Shown here in pieces: positions 44,657 to 52,739 of a DNA stretch of 64,000 bases (positions are counted from its first letter, which is position 1; every line of letters starts with the position of its first letter). Source of the DNA: Deltaproteobacteria bacterium (GTDB lineage Bacteria; Myxococcota; Kuafuiibacteriia; Kuafuiibacteriales; Kuafuiibacteriaceae); contig WYAZ01000152.1 of the NCBI GenBank assembly GCA_011526105.1, forward strand, positions 20,380 through 84,379, in the 5' to 3' direction. A program made the position numbers and the translations under genes. The notes under the pieces are model-generated. The model was given only the letters and a program-made list of their open reading frames with translations. It searched no databases and was not told the DNA's origin.

Positions 44657-44700
44657 GGTCCCTCCCGGCCCCGGCACCGAACGCGGAATAACCCGGGAGG

Positions 44701-46182
44701 TCAAGGCGAATCGGTCTCAGGCGGCGACCAGGAAGGCGCCAGAAGCCAGCGACGTCCGTCCTTTGACCGAGGCGCACCCGGTTCAGCGTCTTTTCGGTGG
44801 TCCCAGAGGCGGCAGGTCACCTCCTTGTGCTGCTGGTCGAGACCCTCGCAATAGTTCGTGAACTGACAACGCCGCACCTCGCGCCCGAGCCCCAGCCGAG
44901 CTTTCAGGAACCAATCCGGATCGGCGAGGCTCCCGCGGGCCGAGGCCACGAGATCACAGTCACCTCGAAGAAGCGCAGCCTCCGCGAGCTCGAACGTCTG
45001 AATGCCGCCCGCGGCGATCACCGGAGTCTGGAAGCCCCGCGTTCGAAGCGCTCGCCGGAGCGCCGCCGACAGCGGCAGGTTTCGACCAAAAGGCCCCTCC
45101 CCGCTCGCGTAGATCGTAGGCATGCACTCGTGTCCGCTGGGTCCGGTGTACGGGTACGCGGCCTGGCCGATCTTGGGTGCCTTCGCGTCCTCGAACTTCC
45201 CGCCCTTGCTCACGGAGAGGAAGTCAAAGCCGGCCTCGGCAAATCGCAGCGCGAACGCAGTGGCGTCTTCGATGGAACTTCCGCCTTCGATCACTTCGTC
45301 CCCGAGAAAGCGGCAGCCCACCACGAAGCTCGAGGACACGCCCTCTCGCACCGCCCGATGCACTTCGAGCGGAAGGCGCACACGTCCTTCGAGGGTGCCT
45401 CCATAGCCGTCGTCGCGGTCGTTGAGACGCGAGAGAAACGAAGCCATCGTGTACGCGTGGGCGTAGTGAAGCTCAACACCGTCGAAGCCTGCTCGCTCCG
45501 CGCGGCGCGCGGCCTGGGCAAAGAGCGCGGGCAGCACTCGCGGCAACTCGCGGATGTGAGGCTGCTCGAGATCCGTCACCCGCTCTCGAAAGCCCATCCT
45601 TAGAGCCTCGAGTTCCCGAGCGTCGAGCACCTCTGCCAGGATCTCCACAGACGCACCGGCGAGCACGTTTCGAATGACGCCGTCCTCACCGTCGCGGAGC
45701 TCAGGGCGACCTAGGCAGTCGGCGAGCGCGTGGCGATGATGATCCGTCACTGCGAGAAACCGCGCGAAGAACTTCTCGGGCTCGGGCCTTCTCTTGATCG
45801 CCAAGAAGTCGATGCACTGAATGAGGACACGGGTCTCTCCGTGGCTTCGAGCGCGCACGACGCTCACGAGCTCTTCGAGACCCTCGAGGTAACGGTCGTG
45901 TCCGATGCGGAGCAGCGGTCCGCTCGGTACGTCGCGAATGCCGGTGGCCTCGACCACGAGCACCGCCGGTCGACCCTCGGCGAAGCGCCCGTACCAGTCG
46001 AGGACCTCCCTTGTGACGAAGCCCTCTGAGCTCGCACGCCACGGCACCATGGCCGGGACCCAGGTTCGATGCGGAAGGTGGAGCGCCCCGAGCTGGATGG
46101 GCGAAAACAGGAGTGAGGCGGCGGCTTCCTCACGGGTTGGCCACTCGACGGCGGCAGGTGCGTGTCGAACGCGCGAACTCAC
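44701..46182 (-). CDS. Old yellow enzyme-family NADH:flavin oxidoreductase
   Basis: A 493-aa FMN-dependent TIM-barrel oxidoreductase. Start of barrel 'LLFSPIQLGALHLPHRTWVPAM'-type (family pattern), active-site/substrate motif 'GVELHYAHAYTMASFLSRLN' followed by 'DDGYGGTLEGR', phosphate loop 'TPVIAAGGIQTFELAEAALLRG', and a C-terminal Cys cluster 'RRCQFTNYCEGL...VTCRLW'. It fits the 2,4-dienoyl-CoA reductase-like OYE group but lacks the long C-terminal FAD/NAD domain. GTG 46182 is used; TTG 46191 is the alternative. Confidence 0.85.
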   Translation of the reverse strand: MSSRVRHAPAAVEWPTREEAAASLLFSPIQLGALHLPHRTWVPAMVPWRASSEGFVTREVLDWYGRFAEGRPAVLVVEATGIRDVPSGPLLRIGHDRYLEGLEELVSVVRARSHGETRVLIQCIDFLAIKRRPEPEKFFARFLAVTDHHRHALADCLGRPELRDGEDGVIRNVLAGASVEILAEVLDARELEALRMGFRERVTDLEQPHIRELPRVLPALFAQAARRAERAGFDGVELHYAHAYTMASFLSRLNDRDDGYGGTLEGRVRLPLEVHRAVREGVSSSFVVGCRFLGDEVIEGGSSIEDATAFALRFAEAGFDFLSVSKGGKFEDAKAPKIGQAAYPYTGPSGHECMPTIYASGEGPFGRNLPLSAALRRALRTRGFQTPVIAAGGIQTFELAEAALLRGDCDLVASARGSLADPDWFLKARLGLGREVRRCQFTNYCEGLDQQHKEVTCRLWDHRKDAEPGAPRSKDGRRWLLAPSWSPPETDSP

Positions 46183-46272
46183 CTCTACCAAGTACGAAGC
46201 GAGGCCGTCGAGGTCAACGGGCGCGACGCCAGGGCCCGAACCATACCGACGAGGCCTCGCCGCCCTTCGCTC

Positions 46273-46911
46273 TCAGCTTGGCGCGGCGAAGCGAGCGCGG
46301 ATCCACGACTGGTCGCTCTCGGATCGAGCGGCCAGCCGTGCGAGGTCGAAGCGCCAGCACAGACCTGCCCCTTCCACGACCTCCGAGTGATTGCTCTCGA
46401 GGAGCGGAAGCCGAACGTCGAGGGTGAGCGCGATCGCATGTGCGGCTGCGCCCGCCGCATGCGCGACCTCTGGGTTGAGCGTGAGGGGCGGCGGCATGCC
46501 CTCCACCAGAATCGCCTGCTCGAGGTCGACGATTCTCAGATCGCCGAACGGAGCCTGACGGAGAAGACCGGGCTCGAAGGCGACTCGGATGATCGGGAGT
46601 TGGCGAAGATCGTCGAGCCTCAAAACGAAGGAGGAGGTCACCACGAACCCCGCGCGTTCGCGCTTCAGCGCCTCGAGCTCAACCCCCTTGGGAAGCGTTC
46701 TCGTGACGCTCTCTCGGACGTGGGCGGCGTCCAGGGCGGCTCGGTCATCGAGCTCTGCCGCAAACGAGTGAAACACCTCCGCCAACGCCGACTCGTCGCA
46801 CTCTGCCGCGCTTCCGGCGAGGCTTGTCGCTCCTTCGAGCATCCGTCGGAGCATGGGCCCCACGTCGTGACGGGCCTCGATACCCACGCGAGCCGAAACC
46901 GGGGTTCTCAC
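46273..46911 (-). CDS. Uncharacterised 212-aa protein
   Basis: No recognisable family or signal peptide. Amphipathic helices near the N-terminus ('GPMLRRMLEGATSLAGSAAE') are followed by beta-rich 'AGFVVTSSFVLRLDDLRQLPIIRVAF' (shown in part) and 'RIVDLEQAILVEG'. Evidence that it is real: GTG start overlapping the previous stop (GTGA), and a sensible composition, whereas the antisense frame is Arg/Ser-rich. Probably co-transcribed with the alpha/beta hydrolase. Confidence 0.6.
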   Translation of the reverse strand: MRTPVSARVGIEARHDVGPMLRRMLEGATSLAGSAAECDESALAEVFHSFAAELDDRAALDAAHVRESVTRTLPKGVELEALKRERAGFVVTSSFVLRLDDLRQLPIIRVAFEPGLLRQAPFGDLRIVDLEQAILVEGMPPPLTLNPEVAHAAGAAAHAIALTLDVRLPLLESNHSEVVEGAGLCWRFDLARLAARSESDQSWIRARFAAPS

Positions 46912-47987
46912 GTGTCGGCGGGGGGCAGCTTCTCAAGCCGCTCAGGGTTCAGACGTTCCGTCACCCAGCGAACAACGAGCTCGGGGCTCTCACCCACCAG
47001 ATCGTGTTCGTCTTCGACGGCCTCGGGCGCGACGGTGAGCGAGCCTCCATCCGCAGCGTCGATCGCAGCCTGATTGTGAACGAGCGGCGAGGCTCTGTCT
47101 TTGCCAGCGACCAGGATGTGCAGGTTCTCCATGCCCTGGGTGACATCCGCGAGTTCGTTCTTGTCGATGCCCATCGAGAGTCGAAACAAGGCCTCGGAGA
47201 ACGCTCCAGGATGATCCTTGAAGAGCTCGAGTCCGCCGAAGGCCTTCGCCAACGTGGCCTTCGCCGCAGTACGGTACATCGAGTGGCCGAAGGGGTTCCA
47301 AGGGCTGTTGGCCAGCTGCCACGCCGCGACCCCCATGAGCTCCTTGGCCTGGCTCCGCACGTGCGGCGCGACGAGCAGGGTCTCGCGGATTCGATCCGGA
47401 GCCTCGCGCTTCGTGGCCGCGGCGATCGCTCCGCCGTAGCTCAACCCGAGGATATCGACCGGCGCGTGGACGCCCAGGGCGTCGAGCACCTCGAGGACGA
47501 CCTTGACCTGCTCCGTGTCCGAGATGTCGTTCGAGATGCTTTGGCCTCCGTGTTTCTCGAGGTCGCGAAGCAGCGTCTCGCCTTGTCCCTCGAGGAGGAT
47601 CGCGATGATCGTCTTGCCGCCATCGTCGCGGAGCTTGTCGGCCAGCGGCTCGGAGCGGTCTCTCGTCGCGGCCAAGCCGGCGAGATAGACCATGGGTCGT
47701 TCGGTGCCGGGCTTGGTCTTGGCCACACGCACGGAGACAAATATCTCCCCGCTCGCGGTCAGTACCGTGCCGGAGAAGTCGCCGCGCTTGGCCAGCGACG
47801 CGTAGGGCCCGGTCACGACAGCCGCCTTCGACTTCCCACTGGCGCTGTGAGCGGGCCCGAGGGCGGCTGGGTCGAAGCCGTCATTCGACGCCGGGCCTAC
47901 GCCCTTTGCCTCATGGACCACCTCGGGACGAGCTCGGCCCAACCCCGGGCCACCCCGTGCGACCTTCCCATGCGCTAGGATCTCCAC
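46908..47987 (-). CDS. Alpha/beta-hydrolase
   Basis: A 359-aa alpha/beta-hydrolase-fold protein. The nucleophile elbow 'LGLSYGGAIAAA' gives catalytic Ser; 'MVYLAGLAATRDRSEPLADKL' fits the oxyanion region. C-terminal 'EDEHDLVGESPELVVRWV' supplies the candidate catalytic His. The first 60 residues are low-complexity and probably unstructured. Could be an esterase or haloalkane dehalogenase-like enzyme; substrate unknown. Start at GTG 47987. Confidence 0.8.
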   Translation of the reverse strand: MEILAHGKVARGGPGLGRARPEVVHEAKGVGPASNDGFDPAALGPAHSASGKSKAAVVTGPYASLAKRGDFSGTVLTASGEIFVSVRVAKTKPGTERPMVYLAGLAATRDRSEPLADKLRDDGGKTIIAILLEGQGETLLRDLEKHGGQSISNDISDTEQVKVVLEVLDALGVHAPVDILGLSYGGAIAAATKREAPDRIRETLLVAPHVRSQAKELMGVAAWQLANSPWNPFGHSMYRTAAKATLAKAFGGLELFKDHPGAFSEALFRLSMGIDKNELADVTQGMENLHILVAGKDRASPLVHNQAAIDAADGGSLTVAPEAVEDEHDLVGESPELVVRWVTERLNPERLEKLPPADT

Positions 47988-48059
47988 GCGACCGGTTATC
48001 GGCTCCGGGCGGGATTGGGTGCCCCGATCCGGGCCCCCACCCCACCGAGTGAAGTCGAT

Positions 48060-50255
48060 TTAACCGGGGGGCACGCTCACCGGAGCGCGACGACGCCGCT
48101 TGGGCTTCTTCTCCTCGACGGGAACCCGCACGGCGCGACGCTCGCTCTGCCCTTCGCCGGTGAAGACGAGCTCGTACTCGCCGGCGGGGACCCGCTCGAA
48201 CCGAAGCTCGTTGCCTCCGAGACCGCTGTCGCAGTGGACGGTGCTCGCGTCCGGGTCTCGCCGACCGAAGGAGAGCGCGAGCGGCAGGAGTTCCACGCGA
48301 TCGGCGAAGCGCGGCAGGCTGAAGCGCGCGGAATAGAGCTGCACCGGACGAACCGCGACGAGCACGCTGTGCTGACCGTATCGGACCTGCACCCCTTCGG
48401 CCGTCGCCTCCAAGGCCGCGGGGCAGTCGTTGACCGATAGCGCCTCCACCTGGACCGCGCCGCCGTCCACTCGTCCGATGAAGCTCGCGTAGACCGTTCC
48501 CGGTTCCACGGAGCGAAAGAACGCGCCGTCCAAACCGTGCGCGGACACTGGAGCAAAGGTCGCATCCCATGCGATGGGGACCGGCGGGCCGCCGCGCTGA
48601 TCCACTACTCGGTAGATGCCCGTTCCGACCTCGAAGCGCACCCCCTGCTCGGCCAGGGCACGCATCGCCTCACGCACCGGCCGCGGGCGCGGCGCGAGCC
48701 GTTCAGTCTCGACCGTGGGCTGCGCGGGCGCTGGGCGCGAGATCGCCGCCTCCTCGTGATGGGTCTTCGACGCGAGCAGCGCGATGGAGCCCGCGCCGAG
48801 CAGGACCATGAGGAGGAGCGCGATTCGTCCGAGCCAAAGCCCCAGCCCTCGGACGCCGCGCGAGAGCGGACGCCGACCTCTCTTGACCGGATGTCCCACG
48901 CGGCGAAGCAGCTTCTCCCGCTGGTATTGCTCGTTCAGCGACTGCACCGCCCGCTCGACCACCACCGCTCGCTCTTCGACCGACAGCCTCGGAAGCGCGC
49001 TCATCGCACGCGCGCGAGGCGGCCGAACGTTGAGGATGGTCTGCTCCTCCTCGTCCATCGGCGCACGAAACGCGTCGAGCGCGACCATGTCTTCGGGGCG
49101 ACCGATGAGTGTCACCTCCTGGACCGGGTCCGGCTCGGGGCGCGGCGAGATGCCCGAGAGCGTACGCAGCGCCTCGACCTCGCCGAGCGTGGGCTCGGCC
49201 AGCCGCTTCGAAAACGCCGCGAGCAGCTCACGTTCGCGAGCCGCCTCCTCGCCGTAGAGTCGCTCCATCAGCTCAGCGATGGCTCGCTTCGGATCGGCGA
49301 GCCCCTTCGACGCGGCATACGCACGTAGCTCCTGCGCGAACTCCCGAGCGCTCTGAGTTCGCCGCTTGGGGGAGCGCGTCAGGGCGGAGAAGAGGATGCG
49401 ATCGAGCTCTGGGTCGGGGTGACGACGCATCTTCGTAGGAGAGACGACCGGCCCCTCGCTGACCGCCATCATCGTCTCGTAGTCGCTGTCACGCTTGAAG
49501 AGCCGACGACCCGCGGTCATCTCCCACAGGCAGATCCCGAGCGCGAAGACATCGGAGCGCCCGTCGATCTCCTCCCGACCATCGACCTGCTCCGGCGACA
49601 TGTACGCGGCCTTGCCCTTCACGTGGCCCACCGCGGTCTTCGTGAGGCGCTCCCTCGCGCGCGCGACCCCAAAGTCGATGACCTTGGCCAAGCCCTCGTA
49701 GGTCACGAAGATGTTCTGAGGGCTGACGTCGCGGTGTACGATCTGTAGCGGCTTGCCGTCGGCGCCGGTCGCCTCGTGTGCATCGGCCAGGCCCTCCGCC
49801 GCCCCCGCCCCAATCGCAGCCACGATGCCGTAGTCGATGCCTCCGAGATTCTGGTAGCTATCGATCATCAGCCGCACGAGCGGACGACCTTGGAGATACT
49901 CCATCGCGAGAAAGAACTCGCCCGCGTCCCGACCAAACTCGAAGACCTCGAGCACGTGCGGACTCCGGATGCGCGCCATGAGCGCGGCCTCGTCCATGAA
50001 CATCTTGACGAGGTCTTCGTCCTCGCTGGCGAGGACCTTGAGCGCCGCCAAGCGAGCTTGGCCTTTGCTCCGATACTGCGCGAGCAAGATCTCCCCCATG
50101 CCGCCACGCCCGATGGAGGCGAGCACCTGATAGCCGCCCAGAATGCGGAGCGCACTTGGGTTGTCCTGAGCAGAGGGTGCAGCTCGGCCGAGCAGCGCAT
50201 CACGCGCGGCCGCATCCGACGGGCCAGACCCATCGGAGCCGGAGTGGTCCGCCAT
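48060..50255 (-). CDS. Membrane-anchored Ser/Thr protein kinase
   Basis: A 731-aa Hanks-type kinase: Gly loop 'GRGGMGEI' (49-56), Lys73, 'HRDVSPQN' (174-181), DFG (194-196), 'YMSPEQV'. The HRDxSPQN form is the variant common in myxobacterial Pkn kinases. A long linker precedes a TM helix ('RIALLLMVLLGAGSIALLAS') and an extracytoplasmic C-terminal domain with beta content; the tail is 'KKPKRRRRAP', basic. Isolated from other signalling genes; start at ATG 50255. Confidence 0.92.
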   Translation of the reverse strand: MADHSGSDGSGPSDAAARDALLGRAAPSAQDNPSALRILGGYQVLASIGRGGMGEILLAQYRSKGQARLAALKVLASEDEDLVKMFMDEAALMARIRSPHVLEVFEFGRDAGEFFLAMEYLQGRPLVRLMIDSYQNLGGIDYGIVAAIGAGAAEGLADAHEATGADGKPLQIVHRDVSPQNIFVTYEGLAKVIDFGVARARERLTKTAVGHVKGKAAYMSPEQVDGREEIDGRSDVFALGICLWEMTAGRRLFKRDSDYETMMAVSEGPVVSPTKMRRHPDPELDRILFSALTRSPKRRTQSAREFAQELRAYAASKGLADPKRAIAELMERLYGEEAARERELLAAFSKRLAEPTLGEVEALRTLSGISPRPEPDPVQEVTLIGRPEDMVALDAFRAPMDEEEQTILNVRPPRARAMSALPRLSVEERAVVVERAVQSLNEQYQREKLLRRVGHPVKRGRRPLSRGVRGLGLWLGRIALLLMVLLGAGSIALLASKTHHEEAAISRPAPAQPTVETERLAPRPRPVREAMRALAEQGVRFEVGTGIYRVVDQRGGPPVPIAWDATFAPVSAHGLDGAFFRSVEPGTVYASFIGRVDGGAVQVEALSVNDCPAALEATAEGVQVRYGQHSVLVAVRPVQLYSARFSLPRFADRVELLPLALSFGRRDPDASTVHCDSGLGGNELRFERVPAGEYELVFTGEGQSERRAVRVPVEEKKPKRRRRAPVSVPPG

Positions 50256-50301
50256 GATTCGGTTCTACCGGGGGTATGGGGGCGAGGCCAAGCGCTGGGG
50301 C

Positions 50302-50703
50302 TCAGCGGACGTCGATGGTGGCGCTGAAGGTCCCGGAGACGACCGTGTACGTGCCGGCGGGTACCGCAGAGACATCGCAGTGGGCAACCACCGGCTTGCC
50401 GCAGGTGAGCGCGCAGGTCGCTCGGTCGACACCGTCGCGCTCCGAGTAGCCCACCGACGCGTCCACTTCGATCACGCGGTCTTCGGTGTTCACGTCCACC
50501 GAACACTCGCTTGCTTCGTAGTCCGAGCACGCATCCGAGCAGCTCGTCATGATGAGGCTGAGCCGGAAGTCGCGGTCGGCGGGATACGTGCGAAGCGGGA
50601 GTGACTCCGCGCGGGTCAACGCATCCCCGCCGCAGGCGGTGGCCAACAGGCTGAGAGCGAGGACAAGTGATCCGGAGAAAGCACCGCGCCGAGTTCGGTT
50701 CAT
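50302..50703 (-). CDS. Small Cys-rich lipoprotein
   Basis: A 133-aa protein with lipobox LLATAC (Cys24). The mature part has six further Cys in the pattern typical of small disulfide-stabilised domains ('TSCSDACSDYEASECSVDV', 'CALTCGKPVVAHC'). A C-terminal 'AGTYTVVSGTFSATIDVR' looks like an Ig-type strand. Function unknown. Its stop lies 46 bp upstream of the kinase start, on the same strand. Confidence 0.65.
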   Translation of the reverse strand: MNRTRRGAFSGSLVLALSLLATACGGDALTRAESLPLRTYPADRDFRLSLIMTSCSDACSDYEASECSVDVNTEDRVIEVDASVGYSERDGVDRATCALTCGKPVVAHCDVSAVPAGTYTVVSGTFSATIDVR

Positions 50704-50839
50704 GCCGGGAGTCCTTACAACTCACGATCTCCGGCGTAAAGCGCGACGCTCCGGAAAGAATCCTCGACCGCCCTCCTCCCCTCGTGGCAGCTGTCTCGGT
50801 GTGGATTCGCACGAGCCCGGGACTAACCCGGAGACCGGC

Positions 50840-51454
50840 ATGGAGCGGCCCGAACCACGCCCCTCGGTGTTGCGACTGATCTTGGTCGCGCTCGGGCTCT
50901 CCGTCGGCCTCAGCGTGCTGTTCCTCGCGCTCGTCGGGGGCCGAGGCATGCGTAAACACGTCTTCGAGGCCAGCATCACGACCGAGGCCGCCCCCAACTC
51001 GCTCCTCGCCGCCATCTTGGACCCGGAGGCGGTCGCGCGCATCGCAGGCGAGGTCCCGGGCTACGGGCGTCTCGTCTCCGCTCTCTGGGATGGCCCGCCG
51101 CGGGTGGGCGCCAAGGTGGTGGAAACCTACGAACGTGGGACGCAGACCTACGTCGTGACGGACTTCGAGCCGCCCGTGCTACTCGAAGAGCGCTACGAAC
51201 TCGAGGACGATCCCCGCTTCTCCGTGGTGGAGCAACGGTGGACGATCCGTGAGGGCGATGTCCGAAGGCTCGAGCTGCGCAACGTGCTCTACCCTCGGAG
51301 CATCTTGGGCGGGTTCGCGCTGGAGATGGCCTCCGGGCAGGAGCCGACGCGCGAGCCTTTGGTCGCGAAGCTGCGCGCGCTCGAGCAATGGGCCCTCGAA
51401 CACCCGGTCGAGACGACCTCCGCCGCGCTGTCGCGGGTGCAGCGCTCGCCTTGA
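50840..51454 (+). CDS. Membrane-anchored SRPBCC-like (START/cyclase-fold) protein
   Basis: A 204-aa protein with one N-terminal TM helix ('LRLILVALGLSVGLSVLFLALVG') and a soluble domain with SRPBCC features ('FEASITTEAAPNSLLAAILDPEAVARIAGEVPG', shown in part; 'GAKVVETYERGTQTYVVTDF'). Such folds bind hydrophobic ligands. GGAGA lies 6 nt before ATG 50840. No informative neighbours; function unknown. Confidence 0.6.
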   Translation: MERPEPRPSVLRLILVALGLSVGLSVLFLALVGGRGMRKHVFEASITTEAAPNSLLAAILDPEAVARIAGEVPGYGRLVSALWDGPPRVGAKVVETYERGTQTYVVTDFEPPVLLEERYELEDDPRFSVVEQRWTIREGDVRRLELRNVLYPRSILGGFALEMASGQEPTREPLVAKLRALEQWALEHPVETTSAALSRVQRSP

Positions 51455-51458
51455 GCGC

Positions 51459-52664
51459 TCAGATCTGCAGCGCGGCCACGAAAGAACGCACGAAGAGCAG
51501 CCCGAGGAGCTCCGCTGCCTTGCTCTTGGGATGCACGAGGTCCGCGTTCATGATGCCTTCCTTCGCCCACTTTGCGATCGATCCCACGCCGCCCATGGAG
51601 CCGAGCGCGTCGTAGACCGCGACCTTCTGCGACTTTGCGACCTCTCTTTGGAGCGCGGCCACTTCGGCGATGAAGGGCAAGGTCGCCACCGCCCCCTTCT
51701 TCTTTTCGCCCGCATCCATGGGGGTCCAGAGGAGGATGTCCGCGTTGGGCAAGGTGCTCGACAGGAGCGAGAGCAGCTCTTCGTGGTGCCGTCGGACCTC
51801 TTCGATGGTTCGCCACTTCTTGCGAACCTTGAGTGCATCGTTGCCGCCGACCATCAACACGACGAGGTCCGGCGACGCGGCTTGCAGTTGGTCGGTGAAG
51901 CTCTTGCGCTCGAGGTCGAGATAGACTTTGGCATCGGCACCCACCGGGCCGATGACGGAGTAGAGAATGCCAGCTTTGCCGGTCTCGAACGTGAGACCAA
52001 ACAGACGAACCGGTGCGCTCGGCGCGACGATGCGGAGGGTGTCTTTACTCGCGCGCGCCTCGGGCAGCGAGACCTTGTGGGTCCGCGATACGGCGGTGTC
52101 GTTCGCGGTGTCGAGCTCCGCGATGCGTGCCTTGCCGAAGTAGATCTCCACGCGGCCACGACCCGGTCCGGCCTCGAAGTAGAGCTCCACACTTCGATCC
52201 TCGGGGCTCGCGCGGTACTCGAGCTTCGCCCCCTTCTTCACAGACTCGAGGCTGGACCCGCCGAAGCCGAACGCGATGCCCTCGCGGCCCTTGTCCACGA
52301 TGCGGTCGCGCTTCCATCCCGCCGTGCTCCCGAGGCCACGACCGCCACCCTTTTCAGATTGGTCGATAGCCGTAAATCCCCTACCCGCGTCACCGAGAAG
52401 ACCCTGCAGTTCGGCGCGGATCGTCTTTGTAATGAGATCTGCGGCAACGTGGGAGTCCCCGAGGTGCAGGACCTTCACCACACCGGCTCCGCCTTTCGTC
52501 CGTTGAACCTTCGAGGAGAATCGCGCCAGGCGAGAGGCTTCAACGATGGGCGCATCCTGTGCTCCGACTTTGGCGGCCAAGGAAGGTAGGGCCGGCCCCG
52601 CCTGTGCGAGACCCGCCTCGCTGAGGAGGAGGATCACCAGGCATGATCCCAGCGATCGAGCCAT
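51459..52664 (-). CDS. SGNH/GDSL-family hydrolase
   Basis: A 401-aa exported hydrolase: signal peptide SCLVILLLSEAGLAQA, block I 'VLHLGDSHVAADLI' (nucleophile Ser), block III 'VLMVGGNDALKV' and block V 'NADLVHPKSKAAELLG' (Asp/His). The middle inserts (about 130-230) form a beta-rich domain often seen in peptidoglycan or polysaccharide O-acetyl(ester)ases. Likely periplasmic acyl-esterase. ATG 52664 begins directly before the signal peptide. Confidence 0.85.
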   Translation of the reverse strand: MARSLGSCLVILLLSEAGLAQAGPALPSLAAKVGAQDAPIVEASRLARFSSKVQRTKGGAGVVKVLHLGDSHVAADLITKTIRAELQGLLGDAGRGFTAIDQSEKGGGRGLGSTAGWKRDRIVDKGREGIAFGFGGSSLESVKKGAKLEYRASPEDRSVELYFEAGPGRGRVEIYFGKARIAELDTANDTAVSRTHKVSLPEARASKDTLRIVAPSAPVRLFGLTFETGKAGILYSVIGPVGADAKVYLDLERKSFTDQLQAASPDLVVLMVGGNDALKVRKKWRTIEEVRRHHEELLSLLSSTLPNADILLWTPMDAGEKKKGAVATLPFIAEVAALQREVAKSQKVAVYDALGSMGGVGSIAKWAKEGIMNADLVHPKSKAAELLGLLFVRSFVAALQI

Positions 52665-52739
52665 GGTTTGTGGAACCCGAATTATGTCCGTAGAATGCAG
52701 CAAGGCCCGTAGCTTGGCCGGAACGAAGCCAGGGTTCAA

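Noticed and set aside
46162..47073. Plus-strand open frame (303 aa)
   Set aside because: The minus-strand gene in this area has a GTGA coupling to its neighbour and sensible composition; the plus frame is Arg/Glu-rich and lacks family features.
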